Shown one piece after another: positions 24,011 through 31,731 of a stretch of DNA of 64,000 nt. The notes under the pieces are model-generated. The model ran no database searches. It was not told where the DNA came from and was given only the letters and a program-made list of their open reading frames with translations. Within the stretch, counting starts at the first letter, position 1. Each line of letters begins with the position of its first letter. Where the stretch lies: the NCBI GenBank assembly GCA_016926955.1, contig JAFGNN010000069.1:24818-88817 (forward strand), in the 5' to 3' direction. The DNA comes from Spirochaetales bacterium (GTDB lineage Bacteria > Spirochaetota > Spirochaetia > Treponematales > UBA12059). The translations under genes were made by a program, and so were the position numbers.

Positions 24011-25798
24011 ATGGCCTACAGGCAGTACATGCTGGTCTGCGGCGGCACCGGTTGCGAGTCCGGCAAGTCCGACGAGATCTACCGGAACCTGCTCAAGGAA
24101 GCCGAGGCGCAGGGCGTGAAGGACGCGGTCCAGATCGTCAAGACCGGCTGCTTCGGCTTCTGCGAGAAGGGACCCATCGTGAAGGTCCTTCCCGAGGAGT
24201 CCTTCTACGTCGAGGTCAAGCCCGACGACGCCAAGGAAATCATCGCGGAGCAGGCGGTCAAGGGCCGCGAGGTCAAGCGCCTGCTCTACGACAAGTCCAC
24301 GCGCAAGTCGAACAACAAGATCGAGGACATCGAGTTCTACCAGAAGCAGTTCCGCATCGTGCTGCGCAACTGCGGCGTCATCAACCCGGAGAACATCGAG
24401 GAGTACATCGCACGGGACGGCTACGCCGGCCTCGAGAAGGTCCTCTTCCAGATGAAGGGCGAGGACGTGATCGCCGAGCTCAAGACCGCGGGGCTCCGCG
24501 GCCGCGGCGGCGCCGGCTTCCCCACTTGGCTCAAGTGGGACCTGACCCGCAAGGCCCCGGGCGACGTGAAGTACATAATCTGCAACGCCGACGAGGGCGA
24601 CCCGGGCGCCTACATGGACCGCTCGACCATCGAGGGCGATCCGCACTCCGTGCTCGAGGCCATGGCCATTGCCGGCTTCGCGATCGGCTCGAACAAGGGC
24701 TACGTCTACATCCGCGCCGAGTACCCGCTGGCCATCGACCGCCTAAAGATCGCCATCGCGCAGGCGAAGGAATACGGCCTGCTCGGCGACGACATCCTCG
24801 GCTCCGGGTTCTCGTTCGACGTGGAGATCCGCCTCGGCGCCGGCGCCTTCGTCTGCGGCGAGGAGACGGCCCTCATGCGCTCGCTGGAAGGCAACCGCGG
24901 CATGCCCGTGCCGAAGCCGCCGTTCCCCGCCATCTCGGGTCTCTGGAAGAAGCCGACCGTCATCAACAACGTCGAGACCCTGGCCAACATCCCGGTGATC
25001 ATCACCAAGGGCGGCGAGTGGTTCGCCAAGATCGGCACCGAGAAGTCGACGGGCACCAAGGTGTTCGCCCTGACCGGCAAGGTGAACAACTCGGGCCTGG
25101 TCGAGGTCCCCATGGGGACGACGCTGCGCGAGATCATCTTCGACATCGGCGGCGGCATAAAGGGCGGCAAGAAGTTCAAGGGTGTCCAGACGGGCGGCCC
25201 TTCGGGCGGCATCATCGTCGAGAAGGACCTCGACGCCCCCATCAGCTACGAGAGCCTCCAGGCCCTCGGCTCGATGATGGGCTCGGGCGGCATGATCGTC
25301 ATGGACGAGGACGACTGTGTGGTCGACGTCTCCAAGTTCTACATGGAGTTCTGCGTCGACGAGTCCTGCGGCAAGTGCGCCCCGTGCCGCATCGGCACCA
25401 ACCAGATGTACGACATCCTCGACCGCATCACCAAGGGCAAGGGCGAGGAGGCCGACCTGGCGCGGCTCGAGCGGATCGGCAAGGCCATGACCAAGGCCAG
25501 CCTCTGCATGCTGGGCGGTTCCGCCGCGAATCCGACCCTCTCCACCATCCGCCACTTCCGCGACGAGTACCTGGCGCACATCCGCGACCACAAGTGCCTG
25601 ACGGGCAAGTGCAAGGACCTGGTCACCTACTCCATCGACCCGTCGAAGTGCATCGGCTGCACCCTCTGCGCCAAGAAGTGCCCCGTGCCCTGCATCTCGG
25701 GCGAGCGCAAGCAGCCCCACGTCATCGACGCCTCGCGCTGCGTGAAGTGCGGCGAGTGCTACGCCGTCTGCAAGTTCGGCGCCGTCGTCAAGAACTGA
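24011..25798 (+). CDS. hndC: NuoF-like flavin/NAD(P)-binding subunit of [FeFe]-hydrogenase complex
   Basis: 595 residues. Domains: N-terminal thioredoxin-like 2Fe-2S (1-100; VCGGTGCESGKS, KTGCFGFCEKGP), NuoF-type FMN/NAD(P)H core (~120-450; LRGRGGAGFPTWLKW, ICNADEGDPGAYMDR), the 4Fe-4S site ESCGKCAPCRIGT with a later Cys (ASLCMLGG), and a C-terminal 2x[4Fe-4S] ferredoxin domain (CIGCTLCAKKCP, CVKCGECYAVCK). This is the entry point for electrons from NAD(P)H and, in bifurcating enzymes, the flavin site where NADH and ferredoxin are coupled. Eleven bases separate it from hndD. Confidence 0.96.
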   Translation: MAYRQYMLVCGGTGCESGKSDEIYRNLLKEAEAQGVKDAVQIVKTGCFGFCEKGPIVKVLPEESFYVEVKPDDAKEIIAEQAVKGREVKRLLYDKSTRKSNNKIEDIEFYQKQFRIVLRNCGVINPENIEEYIARDGYAGLEKVLFQMKGEDVIAELKTAGLRGRGGAGFPTWLKWDLTRKAPGDVKYIICNADEGDPGAYMDRSTIEGDPHSVLEAMAIAGFAIGSNKGYVYIRAEYPLAIDRLKIAIAQAKEYGLLGDDILGSGFSFDVEIRLGAGAFVCGEETALMRSLEGNRGMPVPKPPFPAISGLWKKPTVINNVETLANIPVIITKGGEWFAKIGTEKSTGTKVFALTGKVNNSGLVEVPMGTTLREIIFDIGGGIKGGKKFKGVQTGGPSGGIIVEKDLDAPISYESLQALGSMMGSGGMIVMDEDDCVVDVSKFYMEFCVDESCGKCAPCRIGTNQMYDILDRITKGKGEEADLARLERIGKAMTKASLCMLGGSAANPTLSTIRHFRDEYLAHIRDHKCLTGKCKDLVTYSIDPSKCIGCTLCAKKCPVPCISGERKQPHVIDASRCVKCGECYAVCKFGAVVKN

Positions 25799-25809
25799 GG
25801 AGAGCCGCA

Positions 25810-27564
25810 ATGGTCAACGCGAAGATAAACGGCATTGAAGTGCAGGTCGCGCCGGGAACGACGATCCTCGACGCGGCCGCCAAGGTCAACGTCAAGATCC
25901 CGAAGCTCTGCTACAACGCGGACCTCGAGCCCTGGGCGTCCTGCGGCATCTGCGTGGTCAAGAACGGCAAGAGCCCCAAGATGCTCCGCGCCTGCTGCAC
26001 CCCGCTCGAGAACGGCATGGAGATAATCACCAACGACGCCGAGCTTGTGGAGACGCGCCGCACGGTCATCGAGCTCATCCTCTCGACCCATCCGGACGAC
26101 TGCCTCCAGTGCCCGCGCAACCAGATGTGCGAGCTGCAGACCCTCGCCGCCGAATTCGGCATCCGCGAGCAGTCCTTCCCGAAGCGGCTCCGCGGGCTGT
26201 CGAAGGACGAGTCGACCAACACCCTCATCCTCGACCCCGAGAAGTGCATCCGCTGCGGCCGCTGCGTCAAGGTCTGCCAGGACATGCAGAACGTGTGGGC
26301 CATCGAGTTCCTGGGACGCGGCGAGAAGACCCGCATCGCCCCCGCGGGCGACGTGGCGCTGGCCGACGGCCCGTGCATCCGCTGCGGCCAGTGCTCGGCG
26401 CACTGCCCGGTGGGCGCGATCTACGAGAAGGACGAGACCGGTCCCGTCTGGGAAGCGCTCAGGAAGGAAGGTCCCGAGGACCGCGTGTGCGTCGTCCAGA
26501 TCGCTCCGGCGGTCCGCGTCGCGCTCGGCGAGGAATTCGGGCTGCCTCCCGGCACCGTCCTGACCAAGAAGATCTACGCGGCCCTGCGCCGCATGGGCTT
26601 CGACGTCGTGTTCGACACGAATTTCTCCGCCGACCTGACCATCATGGAGGAAGGCACCGAGTTCGTGCAGCGCTTCACCAAGGACCCGACAGCCCTGCCG
26701 CTCATCACGAGCTGCTGCCCGGCCTGGGTGGACTACATGGAGAAGTACTATCCGGACATGATCCCGCACTTCTCCACCGCGAAGAGTCCCCAGCAGATGA
26801 TGGGCGCCATGATCAAGACCTACTGGGCCGCCAAGGCCAAGGTCGACCCCGCGAAGGTCTTCTCGGTCTCGGTCATGCCCTGCACGGCCAAGAAATACGA
26901 GAACAAGCGCGACAAGACCATGTTCTCGTCCGGCTACCAGGACGTCGACGTGACCCTGACCACCCGCGAGCTCGCGCGCATGATCAAGCAGGCGGGCATC
27001 GACCTCCTGAACCTGCCCGACGAGGAAGCCGACAGCCCGATGGGACCCTACTCGGGCGCCGGCGTCATCTTCGGCGCCACCGGAGGCGTCATGGAAGCCG
27101 CGCTCCGCACCGCCTACACCCTGGTCACCGGAGACGAACTCAAGGACGTCAACTTCACCGGCGTCCGCGGCATTTCCGGCATAAAGGAAGCCTCGGTCCA
27201 CATCAAGGGCACCGAGGTCAAGGTGGCGGTGGCGCACCAGATGGGCAACATCGCGACCGTGCTCGACCAGATCCGCGAGGCGAAGAAGGCCGGCAAGCCG
27301 AGCCCCTGGCACTTCATCGAGGTGATGGCCTGCCGTGGCGGCTGCATCGGCGGCGGCGGCCAGCCCTACGGCGCTACCGACGAGGTCCGCGAGGCGCGCA
27401 TGGCCGGCATCTACAACGACGACCAGAAGTCGACCTACCGCTGCTCGCACCTCAACCCGTTCATCAAGCAGGTGTACGAAGAGTTCCTCGAGGCGCCGAA
27501 CTCCGGCAAGGCCCACGAGCTCCTGCACACCCACTACCACGAGAAGGCGATCTACACGAAGTAG
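25810..27564 (+). CDS. hndD: [FeFe]-hydrogenase catalytic subunit (HndD/HydA)
   Basis: 584 residues. N-terminal plant-type 2Fe-2S domain (CYNADLEPWASCGIC...C), His/Cys 4Fe-4S site (HPDDCLQCPRNQMC), a 2x[4Fe-4S] domain (CIRCGRCVKVC, CIRCGQCSAHC) and the H-cluster domain with all three signatures: L1 TSCCPAWVDY, L2 MPCTAKKYE, L3 EVMACRGGCIGGGGQP. A C-terminal small domain ends at residue 584. Full-length M3-type enzyme; all H-cluster ligand cysteines are present, so it should be active. Produces or uses H2 with electrons from ferredoxin and NAD(P)H. Maturases HydEFG are not in the window. GGAGAG precedes ATG. Confidence 0.98.
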   Translation: MVNAKINGIEVQVAPGTTILDAAAKVNVKIPKLCYNADLEPWASCGICVVKNGKSPKMLRACCTPLENGMEIITNDAELVETRRTVIELILSTHPDDCLQCPRNQMCELQTLAAEFGIREQSFPKRLRGLSKDESTNTLILDPEKCIRCGRCVKVCQDMQNVWAIEFLGRGEKTRIAPAGDVALADGPCIRCGQCSAHCPVGAIYEKDETGPVWEALRKEGPEDRVCVVQIAPAVRVALGEEFGLPPGTVLTKKIYAALRRMGFDVVFDTNFSADLTIMEEGTEFVQRFTKDPTALPLITSCCPAWVDYMEKYYPDMIPHFSTAKSPQQMMGAMIKTYWAAKAKVDPAKVFSVSVMPCTAKKYENKRDKTMFSSGYQDVDVTLTTRELARMIKQAGIDLLNLPDEEADSPMGPYSGAGVIFGATGGVMEAALRTAYTLVTGDELKDVNFTGVRGISGIKEASVHIKGTEVKVAVAHQMGNIATVLDQIREAKKAGKPSPWHFIEVMACRGGCIGGGGQPYGATDEVREARMAGIYNDDQKSTYRCSHLNPFIKQVYEEFLEAPNSGKAHELLHTHYHEKAIYTK

Positions 27565-27627
27565 CTCCCTCCTTCCGCGCAGCGGCTTCCGGAAGGCTCC
27601 GGATCGCCGTTCCTTTCGACGCTTTTG

Positions 27628-27668
27628 GGGTCGCCCGGTTCCTCCTGCCGGGCGACCCGTTTTTTTCT
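27628..27668 (+). terminator. Rho-independent terminator of hydrogenase operon
   Basis: Perfect 11-base stem GGGTCGCCCGG / CCGGGCGACCC (27628-27638 and 27648-27658) with a 9-base loop, followed after one G by TTTTTTTTC. It lies 64 bases beyond the hndD stop. Confidence 0.93.
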
Positions 27669-27693
27669 TCTGCAGTCGTGTAATGCATGTTTA

Positions 27694-27723
27694 TTGGAGT
27701 TTTTCGACATTCAGTGTTATTCT
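27694..27723 (+). promoter_or_regulatory. Promoter of response-regulator gene
   Basis: TTGGAG (27694-27699), 18-base spacer and TATTCT (27718-27723), in a locally AT-rich stretch right after the hydrogenase terminator. GCGGAGGA is the ribosome-binding site before ATG 27764. Confidence 0.6.
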
Positions 27724-27763
27724 ATCGGGTAACGGAACCTGAACCGGGTTCCGCGGAGGATGC

Positions 27764-28141
27764 ATGGCGCTGATACTGCTGGTGGACGACGATGAACTCA
27801 TCCTCGAGACGACTTCTAAGATACTGATGCATGCGGGTCACGAGGTGCTGCCGGCGCCCGACGCCGAGAAGGCACACGCGTTGCTGGCCGGTCAAAACCC
27901 GGATCTGGCCCTCGTGGACGTCATGCTGCCCGGCAAGGGCGGCCTTTCCTTCATCATGGAATCATTCGGCCCGGACTCGGCCTGCAAGGTGGTGGTCATG
28001 TCGGGAAAAGTGGGCGTCGGGCTCGAGTCGTTCAAGGGCCTCGAGGGCCATTTCGGCGTCAGGGGCTTGCTCCAGAAGCCTTTCGGCGCCGCCGAGCTGC
28101 TCGACGCGGTGAACGCCGCCCTGGCGCGGGCTTGCGTCTAG
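27764..28141 (+). CDS. Stand-alone response-regulator receiver protein
   Basis: 125 residues, a single CheY-like domain. Acid pocket D8-D10 in LLVDDDE, phospho-acceptor D52 in LALVDVMLPGKGG, Ser in VVVMSGK and Lys in LLQKPFG. No output domain. Own promoter and ribosome-binding site. It does not look like a flagellar CheY (no switch-binding C-terminal helix signature that I can recognise); it may serve one of the several kinases in the window. The neighbouring lipase starts 43 bases downstream, so co-transcription is possible. Confidence 0.9.
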   Translation: MALILLVDDDELILETTSKILMHAGHEVLPAPDAEKAHALLAGQNPDLALVDVMLPGKGGLSFIMESFGPDSACKVVVMSGKVGVGLESFKGLEGHFGVRGLLQKPFGAAELLDAVNAALARACV

Positions 28142-28184
28142 CGCCTTCCGGGGCGAAGGCGCGCGGCGGGGCCGAAGCACCGGC

Positions 28185-28970
28185 ATGCTGAAATATCCGC
28201 TCGTGCTCGTCCACGGGATAGCCGCAGTGGATCGCTGGAGGGGCCACGAATTCTGGGGCCCCATACCGGCGGCGCTCCGCGTGCGCGGCGTGGAGCCGCG
28301 TTTCGGGCGTACCGATTCCTGGGGCGGACTCGATTCGAACGCCGCGGCGCTCGCCTCGACGGTCGACCGGGTGCTCCGTGAGACCGGCGCCGATCGGGTG
28401 AATATCGTCGCGCACTCGAAGGGCGGGATCGATGCCCGGGCCATGATCCATTCGCATGGCTACGGAGACAGGGTGGCGAGCCTCACGACGGTCTGCACGC
28501 CCCATCGGGGCGCCGAGCTCGCAGATCTAGCGCTGCGGCCGAAGGGCGTGCATTCGCCCTTCGCGCGCCGCGCGCTCAGGCTGTTCGGCCGCTTTTTCGG
28601 GGACGGGAACCCCGATCCGTACGAGGCCGTGCGGCAACTTTCCACCGAGTCCATGGCGCGTTTCAACGCGGAAGCCCGCCCCGACCCGGCGGTGCGGTAC
28701 CGTTCCCTCTACACCGTCATGGAGAACCCCTTCGAGGACGCGCTGTTCTTCCTTTCGAACCTGTACCTGGCGCGGAAGGCCGGCCGCAACGACGGCATCG
28801 TCAGCGCGGCGTCGGCGCGCTGGGGTCCCGAGTCGCGCGAGATCCGGGCCGGGAAGCGGGGAATTTCCCACGGCGCCGTCGTCGGCATGAGCGGAGGGAA
28901 GTCCCTGCGCGACGTGGTGGCCGGGATCTACGTGTCGCTGTTGGAGGAACTCGCCGCGGAAGGATTCTGA
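28185..28970 (+). CDS. Alpha/beta-hydrolase, bacterial lipase-like
   Basis: 261 residues. Oxyanion-hole motif VLVHGIA (8-14), nucleophile elbow VAHSKGG with Ser78, probable acid Asp in RNDGIVSAAS and late His in ISHGAVVG; the order and the NDG(I/L)V segment match family I lipases/triacylglycerol hydrolases. No signal peptide, so it is probably cytoplasmic or exported by another route. The TDSWGGLD and THxG-like CTPHRGAELADL segments also fit lipases (the latter lining the active site). Convergent with the minus-strand cluster 25 bases downstream. Confidence 0.85.
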   Translation: MLKYPLVLVHGIAAVDRWRGHEFWGPIPAALRVRGVEPRFGRTDSWGGLDSNAAALASTVDRVLRETGADRVNIVAHSKGGIDARAMIHSHGYGDRVASLTTVCTPHRGAELADLALRPKGVHSPFARRALRLFGRFFGDGNPDPYEAVRQLSTESMARFNAEARPDPAVRYRSLYTVMENPFEDALFFLSNLYLARKAGRNDGIVSAASARWGPESREIRAGKRGISHGAVVGMSGGKSLRDVVAGIYVSLLEELAAEGF

Positions 28971-28995
28971 ACCGGTCCGTCGCGGCCCGTCATCG

Positions 28996-29181
28996 TTACT
29001 CGGAGCTCCGCTTCGCGCCCGGCCCAATCCTCACCACGAGCTCCGCTTCCGCGTCGACGCCCTTGAGCGAGCCGACCAGGCCGAGCACGGTGTCGCGTAC
29101 GATGGCCTCGACGAAGGGGACGAGCGGGACTTCCCTGCCGTCGCAGAGGACGCTCGCGCGCCGATCAGAAGAGTCTTCCAT
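28996..29181 (-). CDS. Small conserved-looking protein of unknown function
   Basis: 61 residues: short basic/acidic head, then VLCDGREVPLVPFVEAIVRD (a strand-turn-helix look), then VDAEAELVVRIGPGA. Its start lies inside the 3' end of mobB (17-base overlap), which supports a real, translationally coupled gene. No recognisable family, no cysteine motif and no membrane segment. Codon use resembles its neighbours. I do not know its function; a link to molybdenum/tungsten cofactor work or to the methyltransferase in the same operon is only contextual. Confidence 0.6.
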   Translation of the reverse strand: MEDSSDRRASVLCDGREVPLVPFVEAIVRDTVLGLVGSLKGVDAEAELVVRIGPGAKRSSE

Positions 29182-29767
29182 GCCAAGCCTCCAGGAAGAG
29201 GGACAGAGCTTCCGCGTCGAGCGGCGCGAGGACAGCGACGCCGAGCGCGCCGGCCGCGTCCGCGAGGGCGGGGCGGTCCGTGACGATCGCGTCGACGGAG
29301 TCGAGCGGTAATTTGAGCTCGGTTTCCGATTCGGCCCCGCCCGCGACGAGCACGGCCGGGGCGCCTTCGATGCGCGCGCCCTCCACGAGCACGACGCGCG
29401 CGTCGGGGAAGAGGCGGGCGAGGAAAGCAAGGTCCGGCGGCGCCTCGCGGCGGAGCGAAAGGTGGAGCTCCCCGCCGCCCAGTATGGCCGCTTCGGCGCC
29501 CGCGTCGAAGAAACGCCGCGAGTCCTTGCCCGGCGCGTCGCGGTCGCCGGGGTGCTTCGTGACCTTGAGGGCGGCGCACGGGACGCCGCGATGAGTGAGC
29601 AGGCGGAGCGTCGACTCGGCAAGCGCCGTCTTGCCGGAATCCGACCAGCCGAGCAGGCAGCCGACGAGGGCGCGGCGGGAGGGCGAAGCGAGCTTTCCGG
29701 TGCCGACGCCGGAGACCGTCGCCCGAGCCGGCGAGGGCGGCCGAGTTGCCTTCTTCAAACCTTTCAT
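29165..29767 (-). CDS. mobB: Molybdopterin-guanine dinucleotide biosynthesis protein MobB-like
   Basis: 200 residues. P-loop GWSDSGKTA (~41-49) followed by LLTHRGVPCAALKVTKHPGD and KDSRRFFDAGAEAAILGGGE, the layout of MobB, a GTP-binding adaptor that helps finish the bis-MGD cofactor. ATG overlaps the stop of the upstream methyltransferase gene by 4 bases. A molybdenum/tungsten enzyme, aldehyde:ferredoxin oxidoreductase, is encoded at 55153, although AOR uses a non-nucleotide pterin; another Mo enzyme may exist outside the window. Confidence 0.85.
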   Translation of the reverse strand: MKGLKKATRPPSPARATVSGVGTGKLASPSRRALVGCLLGWSDSGKTALAESTLRLLTHRGVPCAALKVTKHPGDRDAPGKDSRRFFDAGAEAAILGGGELHLSLRREAPPDLAFLARLFPDARVVLVEGARIEGAPAVLVAGGAESETELKLPLDSVDAIVTDRPALADAAGALGVAVLAPLDAEALSLFLEAWHGRLF

Positions 29768-30924
29768 TCTCCGACCTTTTCGATGATCGTTCCGGCTACG
29801 ACGCCCTCGCCGGATTCGCGCGCTTCGGCGCCCGTGACACGCACGAGGTCGTAGCGCGCAAGCTCGAAGAAACCCGCGGCCTTCGCGGCCGGGTCGCCCG
29901 ATCTGGCGCTCAGCGCCGCCCGTCCGCGCGCGTCGCAGAGCAGGTAGCGGACGCGGCCGGCCTTGTTGAGCATGGGCTCGGAGACGACGCGGCGGAAGCC
30001 CTCCGGGGCGGCGGACTGCCCGCGCCCGGGCGAAAGCGCGAACCAGGCGGCCTTGAGCTCGTCTCGGTCGAGGCCTGCTTCGCGGGCCAGGGCGGCCACG
30101 GTCGGCGGGACCTCCCAGGGCGCGGCGTCGTGGCAGGTGTGCGAGGGGCCGGCGGCGAGCGCGGGGCAGGGTATCGGGGCGGGGCAGGGCGCGACGACGG
30201 ACCAGCCGCGTTCCAGAAGCGCGTCGCGGAGCGCGATGGCGTCGCGGCTCGTGGCGAGCAGGGCTGGTTCCACCACGAGGACGAGGCCGCCGGGCGCGAG
30301 GAGGGGGCGGAGCGTCTCGACGAAGGCCGCGCGGCGCGCGACGCGGTCGGGGCGGCCCTTCCAGAGCTCGTTGAGGCTGTGGCCGAAGGCGATGGCGTCG
30401 TAGGGGCCGGGCGGAAGGCGATCGGGGGACAGGCCTTCGAGGTCGGCGGCGAGGGTCTCCACATGGGGAGGCCCGGAGGGCGCAAGGCCTTCGGGCGGAT
30501 TTTCGAGGATGCGTCGCGCGAGGGACAGGGCTTCGGGGGAGGCGTCGACGAGAACGATTTCGCGGGCGCCTGAATCCGCGAAGGCGGCGGCGACCGGACC
30601 GGGGCCGGAGCCGAGGTCGAGGACGCGCCGGCGCGGACCGGCCTTCGAGAGCGCCAGGGCGCGCGCGGTCTGCGCGTACGAGACGGGCCAGTAATAGAGC
30701 AGGTAGGCTTCGAGGAGCGCGGGATCGCGCATGTAGGGCGCGCCGACCAGTTCGCGGCCGCCGGTGAGTCCCCGCTGGAGGCGGAGCAGGTCCTTGCCGA
30801 CGGCGGCGAGGCGGGCGGGCGCGAGCGGTGCGGCCGGGGCGGACGGCGCGTCGGCCGTTCGCGGAGCCAGCGCGGGGAGCGAGGCCGCCCTCCGGCCGAG
30901 CGCGTCTGGACCGGTGCCCGCCAT
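29764..30924 (-). CDS. Rsm22-like SAM-dependent methyltransferase
   Basis: 386 residues. SAM-binding core: VLDLGSGPGPVAAAFA (motif I), IVLVDASPEALSLA (motif II), DAIAFGHSLNELWKG (motif IV) and GGLVLVVEPALLATS. A later segment CPAPIPCPALAAGP then HTCHDAAPW matches the cysteine-rich signature of Rsm22/mitochondrial small-subunit methyltransferase-like proteins, which may bind an Fe-S cluster. Predicted to act on ribosomal RNA or a ribosome assembly intermediate. Start at MAGTGPDALG (30924). Overlaps mobB (ATGA) and sits 5 bases after the cysteine-cluster gene. Confidence 0.82.
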   Translation of the reverse strand: MAGTGPDALGRRAASLPALAPRTADAPSAPAAPLAPARLAAVGKDLLRLQRGLTGGRELVGAPYMRDPALLEAYLLYYWPVSYAQTARALALSKAGPRRRVLDLGSGPGPVAAAFADSGAREIVLVDASPEALSLARRILENPPEGLAPSGPPHVETLAADLEGLSPDRLPPGPYDAIAFGHSLNELWKGRPDRVARRAAFVETLRPLLAPGGLVLVVEPALLATSRDAIALRDALLERGWSVVAPCPAPIPCPALAAGPSHTCHDAAPWEVPPTVAALAREAGLDRDELKAAWFALSPGRGQSAAPEGFRRVVSEPMLNKAGRVRYLLCDARGRAALSARSGDPAAKAAGFFELARYDLVRVTGAEARESGEGVVAGTIIEKVGE

Positions 30925-30929
30925 GGCTT

Positions 30930-31616
30930 TCAGCCGGCCCTCGGCATCGGCGCGAGCGGCTCGGGTTCGGGCTCGTCGCCGGGATCCTTCGCGCCGAACC
31001 CGGCCAGGAAGAGCACCTTGCGCAGAGCCTCGGGGAGGGCGTCGGTGAGCAGGCGGCGTTCGGGGCTTTCGTTCGGGCGCACGGCCTGGAGCTCCGAGGC
31101 CAGGTCGGACATGAGGGGCGGGACGGCGCCGAGCTCGCGCCCGAGGTCCTCGCCCTTCCACGAGCGCGCGGTCCGGCCCGGGAGGGCGTCCATGCGGCGG
31201 CAGAGGGCGAAGCTGGACGAACCGTCTTTGGCGCGGACTCCCGAGTATCCGAAAAGGCGGCAGATGAGGGGGCGCCCTTCGTAGACCGAGCAGTGGGCGG
31301 CGTCGGAGCGATAGAAGGGACAGTGAGGCTCATCGCGTTCGGCTTCGGAGAAGCCGTCGAGGGCGAGCTCGAGCGCGCGCGCGGGAGCGGCGCGCGAGAG
31401 GAAGGCCGCCAGGTAGCCTGCCTCGAGCGAGGTGAGGTCGGGAATGAAGGACTCGCAACAGGAGCCGCAGCCATCCGGGCAGGCGACGCCGCTTGAGTCG
31501 CGGAAGGCGGCCATCTCGAGCGCGGCGCGCTCGTAGACCCGGTGGACGCCGGAAAGGGCGTCCATAAGGTCGCCGAAGGGAAGGCCCGGGGGCAGGATTT
31601 CGTGGACTTGCTTCAT
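30930..31616 (-). CDS. YkgJ-type cysteine-cluster protein
   Basis: 228 residues. CPDGCGSCCESF (Cys-x3-Cys-x2-Cys-Cys) at ~43-54 and the second half HCPFYRSDAAHCSVYEGRPLICRLFG, the family signature of zinc- or Fe-S-binding YkgJ-like proteins. The C-terminus is acidic/proline-rich. Start chosen at MKQVHEILP with GGTAC-rich upstream sequence and no better site. First gene of the cysteine-cluster / Rsm22 / mobB / small protein operon. YkgJ-like proteins often sit next to methyltransferases, but their reaction is unknown. Confidence 0.85.
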   Translation of the reverse strand: MKQVHEILPPGLPFGDLMDALSGVHRVYERAALEMAAFRDSSGVACPDGCGSCCESFIPDLTSLEAGYLAAFLSRAAPARALELALDGFSEAERDEPHCPFYRSDAAHCSVYEGRPLICRLFGYSGVRAKDGSSSFALCRRMDALPGRTARSWKGEDLGRELGAVPPLMSDLASELQAVRPNESPERRLLTDALPEALRKVLFLAGFGAKDPGDEPEPEPLAPMPRAG

Positions 31617-31731
31617 GGAGGTACCGGTGCCGCGAGAGTAGGGAAGCCGGGCCGGGCTGGTCAAGCGGGGGGCGGGGGAGGGAAGGGGGATGCCGGCGGT
31701 CCGGCGGACGGATCCGGCCTGGCGCGCCGGC

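Noticed and set aside
24052..25809. Upstream extension of the hndD frame through hndC
   Set aside because: Arg/Gly/Pro/His-rich translation without motifs; hndC is clear in another frame and hndD begins at 25810 with a ribosome-binding site.
25759..27540. Long minus-strand frame opposite hndD
   Set aside because: Val/Ala/Asp-rich antisense product of a GC-rich gene, no family signatures; hndD motifs on the plus strand are unambiguous.
29768..31474. Extension of the mobB frame upstream across the methyltransferase and cysteine-cluster genes
   Set aside because: Arg/Pro/Ser-rich out-of-frame translation; both overlapped genes have clear motifs, and MobB starts at 29767 in an ATGA overlap.
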